Below are positions 43,864 to 52,569 of a stretch of DNA of 64,000 nucleotides, piece after piece. Origin of the DNA: Pelomonas sp. Root1217 (lineage in GTDB: Bacteria > Pseudomonadota > Gammaproteobacteria > Burkholderiales > Burkholderiaceae_C); NCBI RefSeq assembly GCF_001425705.1, contig NZ_LMDC01000012.1, positions 1,076,124 through 1,140,123 on the forward strand, given 5' to 3'. Made by a program: the position numbers and the translations under genes. The stretch's first letter is position 1, and each line of letters starts with the position of its first letter. The notes below the pieces were generated by a model. The model had not been told where the DNA came from. It made no database searches and saw only the letters and a program-made list of their open reading frames with translations.

Positions 43864-46095
43864 TCAGTAGTCCAGCCACTCCATCGGCGCGACGAGGCCG
43901 TCGCCGCGGATGCGCTCCAGCGTGCCGGTCAGGACGTCGATGTTGTTGTCGAAGCTGCCGTGGCTGGCATCGATCTGGTCACCGGCCTTGGTCGTGCGGA
44001 TCTTGGGCGTCGTGACGCGGTTCAGCAGGTTGCCGCCGGGCCACAGCTTGAGCCAGGCGGCAACGTCGGCATTCGGCGGGCCGGCCCACTGGTCATCCAG
44101 CCACGTGGCGTCCGGCGGCACCAGGGCGCGTTCCATGCCGAGCAGCGGTTGCTTGCGGATGTCGTCCAGCGCGCGCGACACGAGGTAGAGCAGGGACTTG
44201 CCGTAGATGTCGCGCTCGGCGTTGGGCAGGCCGTCGGCGCGCTCGTTGGCATCGGTCAGCACGTGCAGGCGCAGGCGGTCCAGCGACAGCACGCCAGCTT
44301 GGGCTGCCGCGCCGTAGTGCTGCACAGCGAAGCCGCTGGAGCAGGCGGCGGCATAGAGCTCGCAGCTGGCGGCCTGCACGACGTTGGCACCACCCAGGCG
44401 GCCGAGCAGATGGCCGACGAGGATGGAGCCGGCCGAATGGCCGATGAGATGGACTTCCAGCGTCTTGCCGTTCTTGGCCAGCCCGTCGCGCAGCTCGCGC
44501 AGCATGCGCGCGGCCAGGTCCAGCACATGGTCGGCCGTGGCGCCGCCTGCGGCGTTCTCGCGCATCTCGCTCCAGATGCCGCGCGCGAACTGGCGGCCGA
44601 CGGCCTCGATGGCGCGGTCCTTGGCTTCGGCGGCGACCTCACGCAGGCGGTCCAGCATGCCGGTACTGACGTCGCCCGAGTCGACGATGCGGTGCTTGAG
44701 ATCCTCGAGCATGTCCGTCAGCGTCTCGCCAGGGCCTGTCTTCCACGTGAAGAACAGCGGGTAGATGCCGTTGGCCAGGAAGTAGGGCGCCATCACACGG
44801 ATGCGCTGGACGGAGCCGATCTCCGAGTTCAACCCGCCGTGGGCGTAGATGGCGAGCTTGACGGTCTTGCCCTTGCTGGCCTTGAACCAGGCCGCGGGGC
44901 GCTCGACGACGATCTCGCGCGCCAGGCCTTCGCGGTCGTCGCGGGAGCGCGTGAAGTCGGTCGCCATCAGCTGACCGTCGTTGCCCGAGACCAGGGTGTG
45001 GGTGTAGGCCTCGTCGGTGCGCAGTGGCTGGTAGGGCTTGTGGGCGAAGACGTGGTTGATGGGCCAGGGGTCGTCGCGCGGGTTGTCGTCGACACGCAGC
45101 GTGGCGCCGACGTCCGACAGGCCGCGGCCGGCCATGGCGCGAAACCCGCCGGCCACGCGCGCGGCCTTGGCTCCTCTTGCCGCCGCCACGGCCTGGCGGC
45201 TCTTGATGTCCGACAGGTCCTGGGGCACGCCCAGGGCCACGGCCCAGGCATCGGTGCCGTTGGTGATCCAGTCCTCGTAGCTGAGGATGGCGAAGCCGCT
45301 GGCACCCCAGCCGGTGCCCCAGCTGTTCTGCACGACGAAGCCGCGCTCGTTGTAGCCCACCAGCGCAAAGGCGTGCCCACCGGTCTTGCGGGCCATGCGC
45401 TCGATGCGCGGCAGCTTGTCGTGGCTGGCCGGCATGGGCGATTCGTCCAGCGTCCAGCCGTCGTGCACGTCGCCCGACACATAAATGGCGCCGATCTCGT
45501 AGATGGCGGCCTGCATGTCGACGACGCTCTTCTTGTCGACGCGGTAGTAGACACCCAGCGCCCGCGTCGTCGCGTCATCGTCCCAGCCTGCCGCGGGGCG
45601 CTCGAAGATGCCGTTGCCCTTCTTGTCCAGCGGATAGGGCCACAGCTTGAAGGAGCAGACGCCGTGCTTGTGCCAACCCTTGAGGGCGCCGCGGCAGGAC
45701 GAGCCTTCATAGTCCTGGCCGGGCCATTCGTCGTAGAGCTTGGCCAGCTCGTAGAACATGCGCGGGCTGACGGTGTCGGGCAGCGTGCGGCTGCGCGGCG
45801 CGTCGAGGTGGCGCAGCCAGTAGAGGTAGTTGGTCACGCAGGCCAGGCCGAAGCCGGTGCAGGCACCCTCGTTGCCCTGGTTGAGGATGCGACCGGCCTT
45901 CACGTAGGCGGGCAGCAGGCGCTTGAGGTCGGCGTCCAGCGGCCAGCGCGCGGGCAAGGAGCGCAGCGGCGCGCGGTAGACGAGGTCGCGCAGGTCCAGC
46001 CGGTCGGGGCGGGCGTCCAGCTTGGGTGCGGGAACGGCGTTGGCGGCGGCTTTCTTGGCAGCGGGCTTCTTGGCGGCGGCGGGCTTGGTGGCCAT
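43864..46095 (-). CDS. Papain-like protease fused to alpha/beta hydrolase
   Basis: A 743-residue protein from the ATG at 46095, with GGAGGAG in front. Residues 1-20 are Lys/Ala-rich (no signal peptide). Residues ~30-290 are a C1 papain-type peptidase: Gln73 and Cys79 (QGNEGACTGFG), His241 (GGHAFALVGY) and Asn257 (QNSWGTGWG). Residues ~400-740 are an alpha/beta hydrolase, with HGG near 419, nucleophile Ser554 in IGHSAG, and a candidate His712. All key residues are present in both domains. The combination in one cytosolic protein is unusual. Function is unknown. It is divergent from panE. Confidence 0.85.
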   Translation of the reverse strand: MATKPAAAKKPAAKKAAANAVPAPKLDARPDRLDLRDLVYRAPLRSLPARWPLDADLKRLLPAYVKAGRILNQGNEGACTGFGLACVTNYLYWLRHLDAPRSRTLPDTVSPRMFYELAKLYDEWPGQDYEGSSCRGALKGWHKHGVCSFKLWPYPLDKKGNGIFERPAAGWDDDATTRALGVYYRVDKKSVVDMQAAIYEIGAIYVSGDVHDGWTLDESPMPASHDKLPRIERMARKTGGHAFALVGYNERGFVVQNSWGTGWGASGFAILSYEDWITNGTDAWAVALGVPQDLSDIKSRQAVAAARGAKAARVAGGFRAMAGRGLSDVGATLRVDDNPRDDPWPINHVFAHKPYQPLRTDEAYTHTLVSGNDGQLMATDFTRSRDDREGLAREIVVERPAAWFKASKGKTVKLAIYAHGGLNSEIGSVQRIRVMAPYFLANGIYPLFFTWKTGPGETLTDMLEDLKHRIVDSGDVSTGMLDRLREVAAEAKDRAIEAVGRQFARGIWSEMRENAAGGATADHVLDLAARMLRELRDGLAKNGKTLEVHLIGHSAGSILVGHLLGRLGGANVVQAASCELYAAACSSGFAVQHYGAAAQAGVLSLDRLRLHVLTDANERADGLPNAERDIYGKSLLYLVSRALDDIRKQPLLGMERALVPPDATWLDDQWAGPPNADVAAWLKLWPGGNLLNRVTTPKIRTTKAGDQIDASHGSFDNNIDVLTGTLERIRGDGLVAPMEWLDY

Positions 46096-46171
46096 GGGGG
46101 TCTCCTCCAAAGACGCGCGATCATGGCTGCGCTCTTTCGGCGCGACAAGCCTGCATGCGAGACTGATCCCC

Positions 46172-47152
46172 ATGTTTAAGGTCTGCATCGTCGGCCTCGG
46201 GGCCATTGGCGGCTGGATGGCCGCGCATCTGCAACGCGTCGAGGGCGTGGCCGTCAGCGCCTTGGCTCGCGGCGACACGCTGGCAGCGGTGCGCGAGCAC
46301 GGCCTGCGGCTGGACAGCGGCGAGGACAGCTGGCGTGCGCCGTTGCACGTGAGTGGCGCCGCCGCCGAACTCGGCCTGCAGGACCTGGTCATCCTCGCCG
46401 TCAAGGGCCCGGCCATCGCCGGCGTCGCGGCCCAGGTCGCCCAGCTTTGCGGGCCGGACACACGCGTGCTCACGGCGTTGAACGGCCTGCCATGGTGGTT
46501 CACGGCCGGGTTGCCCGTGCAGGGGCTGACGCTGAAATGCGTGGACCCCGATGGCCGCATCGCTGCGCTGATCCCGCCCCAGCGCGTCATCGGCTGCGTC
46601 GTGCATGCCAGCTGCGCGCTGCGCGGCCCGGGCTGGGTGCACCACGTGATGGGCAATGGCCTGCTGGTCGGCGAGGCCGTGGGCGGCACCAGCCCGGCCG
46701 TCGATGCGCTGGTCACACTGCTGGGCAACGCCGGCTTCGAGGCCAAGGCGGCCGAGAGCATCCAGCGTGACGCTTGGTACAAGCTCTGGGGCAATATGAC
46801 GACCAACCCGGTCTCAGCGCTGACCCGCGCGACGACGGACCGTATCCTGGATGACGAGCTGGTGCGCGAATTCACGACGGCCATCATGGGAGAGGCCGCC
46901 GAGGTTGGCGAACGCATGGGCTGCCCGATCTCGCAAACGCCGCAGGACCGTCACACCATCACGCGCTCACTGGGGGCGTTCAAGACCTCGATGCTGCAGG
47001 ACATCGAGGCGGGCCGGCCCATCGAAACCGACGCATTGCTAGCGGCGCCGCGGGAGCTGGCGCAGCAGCTGGGGGTGGCGACGCCGATGCTGGATGCCTT
47101 GCTGGGTTTGACGCGTTTGATGGATGCGTGTCGCGGCGAGCAGCCCGCCTGA
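46172..47152 (+). CDS. panE: 2-dehydropantoate 2-reductase
   Basis: A 326-residue protein of the ketopantoate reductase (KPR) family. It has the NADP motif VGLGAIGGWMA, LVILAVKGPAI, and the C-terminal KLWGNMTTNPVSALT, which holds conserved substrate-contact residues. It reduces ketopantoate to pantoate in coenzyme A synthesis. Burkholderiales often carry several KPR paralogues with other oxidoreductase roles, so the panE name is likely but not certain. It is divergent from the protease-hydrolase gene 76 bp away. Confidence 0.85.
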   Translation: MFKVCIVGLGAIGGWMAAHLQRVEGVAVSALARGDTLAAVREHGLRLDSGEDSWRAPLHVSGAAAELGLQDLVILAVKGPAIAGVAAQVAQLCGPDTRVLTALNGLPWWFTAGLPVQGLTLKCVDPDGRIAALIPPQRVIGCVVHASCALRGPGWVHHVMGNGLLVGEAVGGTSPAVDALVTLLGNAGFEAKAAESIQRDAWYKLWGNMTTNPVSALTRATTDRILDDELVREFTTAIMGEAAEVGERMGCPISQTPQDRHTITRSLGAFKTSMLQDIEAGRPIETDALLAAPRELAQQLGVATPMLDALLGLTRLMDACRGEQPA

Positions 47153-47164
47153 AACCCTGGGACC

Positions 47165-47959
47165 TCAGTAGGGCAGCTTGCCCGCGTGCCGTTTCCAGCG
47201 CTGCGCGACCTCGCCCTTGCGCACGGCCTCGGCGAAGGCGGCGTCCAGGCGCGGTAGCAACTCCGCCGCCGCGCTGCCGCGTGCGGCCACCACATGGAAG
47301 GCCGGCGGGGGCACGTCCGCCAACGGCGCGTGGGCCAGCCCCGGCGTGGCCAGGTGGTCGACCTTGCCGAGTTCCCATTGCTCGATGACTTCGAGCTCCT
47401 CGACAAAGTAGTCGCAGCGGCCGAGCAGCAGTTTCTCGATCAGCTGCCGGTAGTTGCGCGCGCCTTGGTCCAGGTCGTTCGGGCCCAGCCCGTAGTGGGC
47501 ATAGCTTGACCCGTTCTTGCCGCAGCCGCGCCAGCGCTTCAGCCCGGCCCGGTCGGCGATGTTCAGCGGCTGCGCGGCGCGGAAGAAGACCTGGGGCGTG
47601 AAGGTCTTGTAGGGCTTGGAGAAAGCCAGCGTCTTGCCGCGCTCTTCGTCGTAATAGGCCGCGAGCGCGAAGTCGATCTCGCCGGAAGCGACCGCGCGCA
47701 GGCAGCGCTTGAAGGGCAGGTCGATCAGCTGGAGTTCGACGCCGAGCCTGGCAAAAAGCGGCGGCCAGAGATCGACGAGGAAGCCGCTCATCTGCTGCGG
47801 CTGGCCCGGCGTGCGGTACAGCCAGGGCGGCCCGATGCCGGGTTCGCCGCAGGCGGTGAGAGGCGCGGCATGGGCGCAGATGCTCGTGGCCGCCACGCCT
47901 ACTAGCCAAACCATTGAGCGAATCCAGCGGCGGCAAAAGAAGCGAGAGAGACGAATCAT
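47165..47959 (-). CDS. Periplasmic solute-binding protein (family 3 type)
   Basis: A 264-residue protein with a Sec signal peptide (SMVWLVGVAATSICAHA, then AP). The mature part has the family-3 pattern: GFLVDLWPPLFARLGVELQLIDLPFKRCLRAVASGEIDFAL, KPYKTFTPQVFF, and GLKRWRGCGKNGSSYAHYG. No transporter permease is adjacent. It is related in plan to the protein at 11543-12340. It may bind an amino acid or serve as an orphan sensor. Its end converges on panE 12 bp away. Confidence 0.8.
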   Translation of the reverse strand: MIRLSRFFCRRWIRSMVWLVGVAATSICAHAAPLTACGEPGIGPPWLYRTPGQPQQMSGFLVDLWPPLFARLGVELQLIDLPFKRCLRAVASGEIDFALAAYYDEERGKTLAFSKPYKTFTPQVFFRAAQPLNIADRAGLKRWRGCGKNGSSYAHYGLGPNDLDQGARNYRQLIEKLLLGRCDYFVEELEVIEQWELGKVDHLATPGLAHAPLADVPPPAFHVVAARGSAAAELLPRLDAAFAEAVRKGEVAQRWKRHAGKLPY

Positions 47960-47993
47960 CTGCGCGCGAGTCTATGCCCGCCGCTAACGGGAT

Positions 47994-48476
47994 TCACGGT
48001 CTGACACGCGCCCAGCGTTCGTGGTCGCGCCAGCGACCGGCGATCTTCAGATAACGCGGTGAATAGCCCTCCAGCGCGAAGCCGCAGCGCCGTGCGAGCG
48101 CGATGGACGCCAGGTTGCCAGGCTGGATATTGGCCTCGACGCGGTGCAGGCCGAGCTCCTTGAAGGCATGCCGAACGACGGCGTTCAGGCCCTGCGTCAT
48201 CAGCCCGCGCCCCTCGAAGCCGGCGAAGGCGTAGTAGCCCAGGTAGCCGCTGCAAAAGGCGCCCATGACGATGTTGGTCAGGTTGATGGCGCCGGCCAGG
48301 TCGCCATCCAACTCCACGAGGAAACCGTGATGAGCGGCGCCGTCGAAGCGAGCGAGATGCCGCGCGAAGGCTTTTGCATCACACGGCGGCTGCACCCATG
48401 GGCGATGCAGCTTGCGGCTGGCTTGGGCAGCAGCGATGAAGGCGGCTTCGTCCGCTGCCGCGACGGTGCGGATCAC
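47994..48476 (-). CDS. GNAT N-acetyltransferase (RimJ/RimL type)
   Basis: A 160-residue protein. It starts with GTG inside the GTGA overlap with the NnrU gene. It has HGFLVELDGDLAGAINLTNIV, YYAFAGFEGRGLMTQGLNAVVRHAF with the acetyl-CoA loop, and the RimJ-type HRVEANIQPGNLASIALARRCGF. It acetylates an amino group on a protein or small molecule; target unknown. It is the third gene of the Lrp-NnrU-GNAT operon. Confidence 0.87.
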   Translation of the reverse strand: MIRTVAAADEAAFIAAAQASRKLHRPWVQPPCDAKAFARHLARFDGAAHHGFLVELDGDLAGAINLTNIVMGAFCSGYLGYYAFAGFEGRGLMTQGLNAVVRHAFKELGLHRVEANIQPGNLASIALARRCGFALEGYSPRYLKIAGRWRDHERWARVRP

Positions 48477-49045
48477 CGGCCCAGCGGCGCGATGCCCAGC
48501 CATGCTGCGTGCGCCCAGAACGCAAACAAGGCCCACAGCGCGATGCCGACGACGAGGGTGGCCGCCGTGCCAGCCGCCGTGCCGGCGGCCGGTGCCGGCA
48601 TTGGGCGGCGGCGCGCCGCGCGGAAGACCAGGATGGACCAGACCAGGAAGCTGCCGAACAGCATGACGTCGGCCAGCGTGTTGTTGGCCAGCAGGTGGGC
48701 AAAGGCCCAGACCTTGACCGACAGCGTCATGGGGTGCTGCAGCTTGGCCTTGAAGTGGTTGCGCGGCACATAGGCAGCGGCCATCAGGATCATGGCGACG
48801 AGCATCAGCGCCGCGGCGGCGTGGTTCATGCCGGGGATGCGCGGCCAAAGCACGATGGGGTTGAGCCGCGCCTGCGAGAAGCCCCAGAGGATGAGGCCAA
48901 AGCCGACCAGCGAGGCGAGGGTGTAGAGGCCCTTCCAGCGCTTTTCGCCGAGCCGCGCCATTTGCGCCGTGCGCCATTGCGGCGTCAGCGCGCGGGTCAG
49001 GTGGATGCCGAGGAAGAGGGCGAGGCCGAGGGCAAGCCAGGTCAT
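48473..49045 (-). CDS. NnrU-family membrane protein
   Basis: A 190-residue protein with about five to six hydrophobic segments. It has the NnrU pattern: LFLGIHLTRAL, ARLGEKRWKGLYTLASLVGF, and HPMTLSVKVWAFAHLLANNTLADVMLFGSFLVW. NnrU is associated with nitric oxide and nitrite reductase systems in denitrifiers, and the family is related to isoprenoid/steroid-modifying NnrU/MAPEG-like enzymes. There are no denitrification genes in this window. A GGAGA box precedes its ATG. It overlaps the GNAT gene and follows the Lrp gene by 17 bp. Confidence 0.88.
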   Translation of the reverse strand: MTWLALGLALFLGIHLTRALTPQWRTAQMARLGEKRWKGLYTLASLVGFGLILWGFSQARLNPIVLWPRIPGMNHAAAALMLVAMILMAAAYVPRNHFKAKLQHPMTLSVKVWAFAHLLANNTLADVMLFGSFLVWSILVFRAARRRPMPAPAAGTAAGTAATLVVGIALWALFAFWAHAAWLGIAPLGR

Positions 49046-49062
49046 CGAAGGTCTCCGTAGGT

Positions 49063-49527
49063 TCAGGTCTGTCGGTCGACGCGCAAGGCGAGGACGACCG
49101 AGCTGTTGGTGCGCAGCACGCCGTCGATCTCGCCGATCTCGTCGAGCAGCGCGTCGAGCCGGGCCGTAGTGTCGGCGCGCAGCAGCGCCATGTAATCGAA
49201 CTCACCACTGACGGATGAGAGCTGGCGCAGCTCGGGCAGTTCTGATAAGCGCCTCACGACCTCACGCCCGGCCTTGGGGCTGACGGTGATGCCGACAAAG
49301 GCCTGCACGCTGCGCCCCGCTTCATCGCCGCCCAGCCGCGCTGTGTAGCCGACGATGCGGCCGCTCGTTTCCAGCCGCGCCAGCCGCGCGACGACGGTGG
49401 TGCGCGCCACGTCCAGCTTGCGCGCCAGGGTGGCGGTGCTTTCGCGGGCGTTGGCTTGCAGAAGCAGGATCAGCCGGCGGTCGAGGTCGTCCAGCGAGGC
49501 GCTCGGGTTTACCCTTTGTTCATTCAT
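49063..49527 (-). CDS. Lrp/AsnC-family transcriptional regulator
   Basis: A 154-residue protein from the ATG at 49527. The N-terminal helix-turn-helix is LDDLDRRLILLLQANARES and DVARTTVVARLARLETSG. The C-terminal RAM ligand domain (VQAFVGITVSPKAGREVV, VSGEFDYMALLRAD) senses an amino acid. It is divergent from the lysine-catabolism pair, with TCGTCGAA-type repeats between them. It probably controls that pair in response to lysine or a derivative, which is an inference. Confidence 0.92.
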   Translation of the reverse strand: MNEQRVNPSASLDDLDRRLILLLQANARESTATLARKLDVARTTVVARLARLETSGRIVGYTARLGGDEAGRSVQAFVGITVSPKAGREVVRRLSELPELRQLSSVSGEFDYMALLRADTTARLDALLDEIGEIDGVLRTNSSVVLALRVDRQT

Positions 49528-49528
49528 A

Positions 49529-49597
49529 TCGACGAATGATCGCGACGAATCGTCGAAACAGCAATCGCTTTCGTCGAATTGGCGCTTTCTTTCGTCA
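49529..49597. promoter_or_regulatory. Lrp-type operator array
   Basis: TCGACGAA (49529), GCGACGAA (49542), TCGTCGAA (49550), TCGTCGAA (49571) and TTTCGTCAT (49590) recur at roughly 10- or 20-bp steps. CGACGAATCGTCG (49543-49555) is a perfect palindrome around one base. Such helically phased half-sites are typical of Lrp/AsnC binding regions between divergent genes. Confidence 0.6.
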
Positions 49598-49648
49598 TCA
49601 TCCCTGCCTAGAGTTCGGCCCAACGCAAACACCTGCCTGGAGCCCCTC

Positions 49649-50743
49649 ATGAAGATCGCCCTGCTTGGCGCCGGCCACATCGGCCAGACCATCGCCCGCC
49701 TGCTGCACGCCACCGGCGACTATCAAGTGACGGTGCTCGACAAGAACCCCGGCTATTTGAAGGTGCTGGGCGCCGAGGGCATTGCCATCGCGGAAGTCGA
49801 CAGCGACAACCGCGCCGCCCTGGCTGCGCAGCTGCGCGGCAAGGACGCCGTCGTCAACGCGCTGCCCTACCACCTGGCCATCACCGCCGCCGAGCTGGCG
49901 CTGGAGTGCGGCTGCCACTACTTCGACCTGACCGAGGACGTGGCCGCCACCAAGGCCATCATGAAGATGGCTGACGGCGCCAAGACCGCCTTCATGCCGC
50001 AGTGCGGCCTGGCGCCGGGCTTCATCGGCATCGTGGCCCACCACCTGGCCAGCGGCTTCGACTCGGTGCGCGACGTGCAGATGCGCGTCGGCGCGCTGCC
50101 GGCCTTCCCGACCAATGCGCTGAAGTACAACCTGACCTGGTCGGTCGACGGCCTCATCAACGAGTACTGCCACCCCTGCGAGGCCGTCCACGAAGGTGAG
50201 ACCATCTCGGCGCTGCCGCTGGAAGGCCTGGAGCACTTCAGCCTGGACGGCACCGAGTACGAGGCCTTCAACACCTCGGGTGGCCTGGGCACGCTGTGCG
50301 AGACCTGGGCGGGCAAGGTGCGCAACCTGGACTACAAGACGGTGCGCTACCCCGGCCACCGCGACCTGATGCAGTTCCTGCTGAGCGACCTGGGCCTGAA
50401 GGGCGACCAGAACCTGCTGAAGGACATCATGCGCAAGAGCATGCCCGCCACGATGCAGGACGTCGTCCTCGTCTTCGTGACCGTGTCCGGCCAGAAGAAC
50501 GGCGTGCTGCTGCAGGAAGTCTTCGCTCGCAAGATCTTTGCGCAGCGCGATGGCGCCCAGCCGCTGTCGGCCATCCAGATCACGACGGCCGCCGGCATCT
50601 GTGCCGCCGTCGACCTGTTCCGTGAAGGCAAGCTGCCGCAGAAGGGCTTCGTGCGCCAGGAGCAGGTTGCGCTGCCCGACTTCCTTGCCAATCGCTTCGG
50701 CTCGGCGTATCAACAGTCCCGCCAGGTCGAATCGATCTCTTGA
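49649..50743 (+). CDS. Saccharopine dehydrogenase-like protein
   Basis: A 364-residue protein of the Lys9/saccharopine dehydrogenase family. It has the N-terminal NAD motif LGAGHIGQTIARLL, then VVNALPYHLAITAAELALECGCHYFDLTEDV, and GLAPGFIGIVAHHL. It belongs to the prokaryotic form linked to lysine degradation through aminoadipate semialdehyde. A CTGGAG box precedes the ATG. It is followed 14 bp later by the ALDH7 gene and divergent from an Lrp regulator. Confidence 0.88.
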   Translation: MKIALLGAGHIGQTIARLLHATGDYQVTVLDKNPGYLKVLGAEGIAIAEVDSDNRAALAAQLRGKDAVVNALPYHLAITAAELALECGCHYFDLTEDVAATKAIMKMADGAKTAFMPQCGLAPGFIGIVAHHLASGFDSVRDVQMRVGALPAFPTNALKYNLTWSVDGLINEYCHPCEAVHEGETISALPLEGLEHFSLDGTEYEAFNTSGGLGTLCETWAGKVRNLDYKTVRYPGHRDLMQFLLSDLGLKGDQNLLKDIMRKSMPATMQDVVLVFVTVSGQKNGVLLQEVFARKIFAQRDGAQPLSAIQITTAAGICAAVDLFREGKLPQKGFVRQEQVALPDFLANRFGSAYQQSRQVESIS

Positions 50744-50757
50744 GGACAATGTTCGTC

Positions 50758-52269
50758 ATGAAGCAACAGACCCTCTCCGTTCTCGACGCCCTTGGCGTCC
50801 ACCTTCCCGGCTCGGGCGACCTGACCGTGCGCTCGCCCATCGACGGCAGCGTGCTGACCCAGCTGCCCACGGCCAGCGCGGCTGACATGAAGGCGGCCGT
50901 CGGCCGCGCCGCCGAGGCCTTCAAGGCCTGGCGCGTCGTGCCCGCCCCCAAGCGCGGCGAACTGATTCGCCTGTTCGGCGAAGAGCTGCGTGCCCACAAG
51001 GCGCAACTGGCCCAGCTGGTTTCCATCGAGGCCGGCAAGGTGACGAGCGAAGGCTTGGGCGAAGTCCAGGAAATGATCGACATCTGCGAGTTCGCCGTCG
51101 GTCTGTCGCGCCAGCTGCACGGCCTGACCATCGCCAGCGAGCGCCCCGGCCATCGCATGATGGAACAGTGGCTGCCGCTGGGCGTCGTTGGCATCATCTC
51201 GGCCTTCAACTTCCCCGTGGCCGTGTGGGCCTGGAACTCGGCGCTGGCGCTTGTGGCCGGCGATACCTGCGTGTGGAAGCCGTCCGAGAAGACGCCGCTG
51301 ACGGCGCTGGCCACGCAAGCGCTGTTCGAACGCGCACTGAAGGCCTACCGCGCCGCCGGCAACACCGCGCCTGACGGTCTGTCCGAGCTGATCATCGGCC
51401 GCGCCGATGCCGGTGAAGCGATGGTCGACGACGCCCGCGTGGCCCTCGTCTCCGCCACCGGCTCCACCCGCATGGGCCGCGCCGTCGGCCCGCGCGTCGC
51501 GGCGCGTTTCGGCCGTTCGCTGTTGGAACTCGGCGGCAACAACGCCATCATCGTGACGCCCAGCGCCGACTTGGAACTGGCCGTGCGCGGCATCCTGTTC
51601 GGCGCCTACGGTACGGCCGGCCAGCGCTGCACGACGACGCGCCGCGTCATCGCGCACGAGAGCATCCACGATGCGCTGGTCGACCGACTGGACCGCGCCC
51701 GTGCCCAATTGCCCATCGGTTCGCCGGTGGAGCAGGGCACGCTGATCGGTCCGCTGATCGACGCGCAGTCCTTCGACGCGATGCAGTTCGCGCTGAGCGC
51801 CGCGCGCGAGCAGGGCGGGCAGGTCAGTGGCGGTGAACGTGCTTTGGCCGATCGCTTCCCCGAGGCCTATTACGTCGTGCCGGCCCTGGTGCGCATGCCA
51901 GCACAGACCGAAGTCGTCTGCCACGAGACCTTCGCGCCCATCCTGTACACGCTGAAGTACAAGACGCTGGAAGAAGCCATCGAACTGCAGAACGGCGTGC
52001 CGCAAGGCCTGTCTTCAGCCATCTTCACGACCGACATTCGCGAGGCCGAGCGTTTCATGAGCGCTTCGGGCAGCGACTGCGGCATTGCCAACGTCAACAT
52101 CGGCACGTCCGGTGCGGAGATCGGCGGCGCCTTCGGCGGCGAGAAGGAAACCGGCGGCGGGCGCGAGAGCGGTTCCGACGCGTGGAAGGCGTACATGCGC
52201 CGCACCACCAACACCGTTAACTATTCAAGTGAGCTGCCTCTTGCTCAGGGAGTGAAGTTCGACATCTGA
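50758..52269 (+). CDS. amaB: Aminoadipate-semialdehyde (piperideine-6-carboxylate) dehydrogenase, ALDH7 type
   Basis: A 503-residue aldehyde dehydrogenase. It has GIISAFNFPVAVWAWN, the general-base Glu in LELGGNN, and the catalytic Cys in GQRCTTTRR. GTSGAEIGGAFGGEKETGGG and RESGSDAWKAYMRR are characteristic of ALDH7/antiquitin. Members oxidise alpha-aminoadipate semialdehyde in lysine catabolism. The ATG at 50758 suits the GAGGA box better than one nine bases upstream. It is co-transcribed with the saccharopine dehydrogenase-like gene. Confidence 0.92.
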   Translation: MKQQTLSVLDALGVHLPGSGDLTVRSPIDGSVLTQLPTASAADMKAAVGRAAEAFKAWRVVPAPKRGELIRLFGEELRAHKAQLAQLVSIEAGKVTSEGLGEVQEMIDICEFAVGLSRQLHGLTIASERPGHRMMEQWLPLGVVGIISAFNFPVAVWAWNSALALVAGDTCVWKPSEKTPLTALATQALFERALKAYRAAGNTAPDGLSELIIGRADAGEAMVDDARVALVSATGSTRMGRAVGPRVAARFGRSLLELGGNNAIIVTPSADLELAVRGILFGAYGTAGQRCTTTRRVIAHESIHDALVDRLDRARAQLPIGSPVEQGTLIGPLIDAQSFDAMQFALSAAREQGGQVSGGERALADRFPEAYYVVPALVRMPAQTEVVCHETFAPILYTLKYKTLEEAIELQNGVPQGLSSAIFTTDIREAERFMSASGSDCGIANVNIGTSGAEIGGAFGGEKETGGGRESGSDAWKAYMRRTTNTVNYSSELPLAQGVKFDI

Positions 52270-52302
52270 GTCGACTTCGTCGGGGAAGGCTGAGAACTAG
52301 GC

Positions 52303-52308
52303 TATAGT
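52303..52308 (+). promoter_or_regulatory. Probable -10 box of the tRNA-Leu gene
   Basis: TATAGT lies 16 bp before the tRNA 5' end. No good -35 is visible at the usual spacing. Confidence 0.4.
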
Positions 52309-52323
52309 CCGGCCTCCCTGAAA

Positions 52324-52408
<85 letters not shown>

Positions 52409-52420
52409 AACAAAGAAAAA

Positions 52421-52444
52421 GGCCAGCGCTTGCGCTGGCCTTTT
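52421..52444 (+). terminator. Rho-independent terminator after tRNA-Leu
   Basis: GGCCAGCGC pairs with GCGCTGGCC across a 2-nt TT loop, followed by TTTT. It ends 36 nt after the tRNA. Confidence 0.85.
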
Positions 52445-52446
52445 GC

Positions 52447-52471
52447 TTTGGTGCCCAGGAGAGGACTCGAA
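52447..52471 (-). repeat. Inverted 25-nt copy of the tRNA-Leu 3' end
   Basis: It is the exact reverse complement of 52386-52410, which covers the T-loop, acceptor 3' strand, CCA and two A residues. It begins TTTGGTGCCCAGG on the plus strand. The terminator hairpin lies between the two arms. Confidence 0.9.
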
Positions 52472-52569
52472 GGACGCCTCGACGAAGGCTTCGCGCCCGT
52501 GGCGCGTTGCCGGCCGCCGGGGTCGCCGGAGGTGACCGAGTCCCCGCTAAGGTGCCCTCGATGGGCGCC

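Noticed and set aside
45900..46917. Extension of the protease-hydrolase frame upstream of 46095
   Set aside because: The extra ~270 codons are antisense to panE and of shadow composition. The ATG at 46095 has a strong RBS.
52447..52471. Inverted tRNA fragment as part of a second tRNA gene on the minus strand
   Set aside because: Only the 3' quarter of a tRNA is present; no D-arm or anticodon arm follows in either direction.
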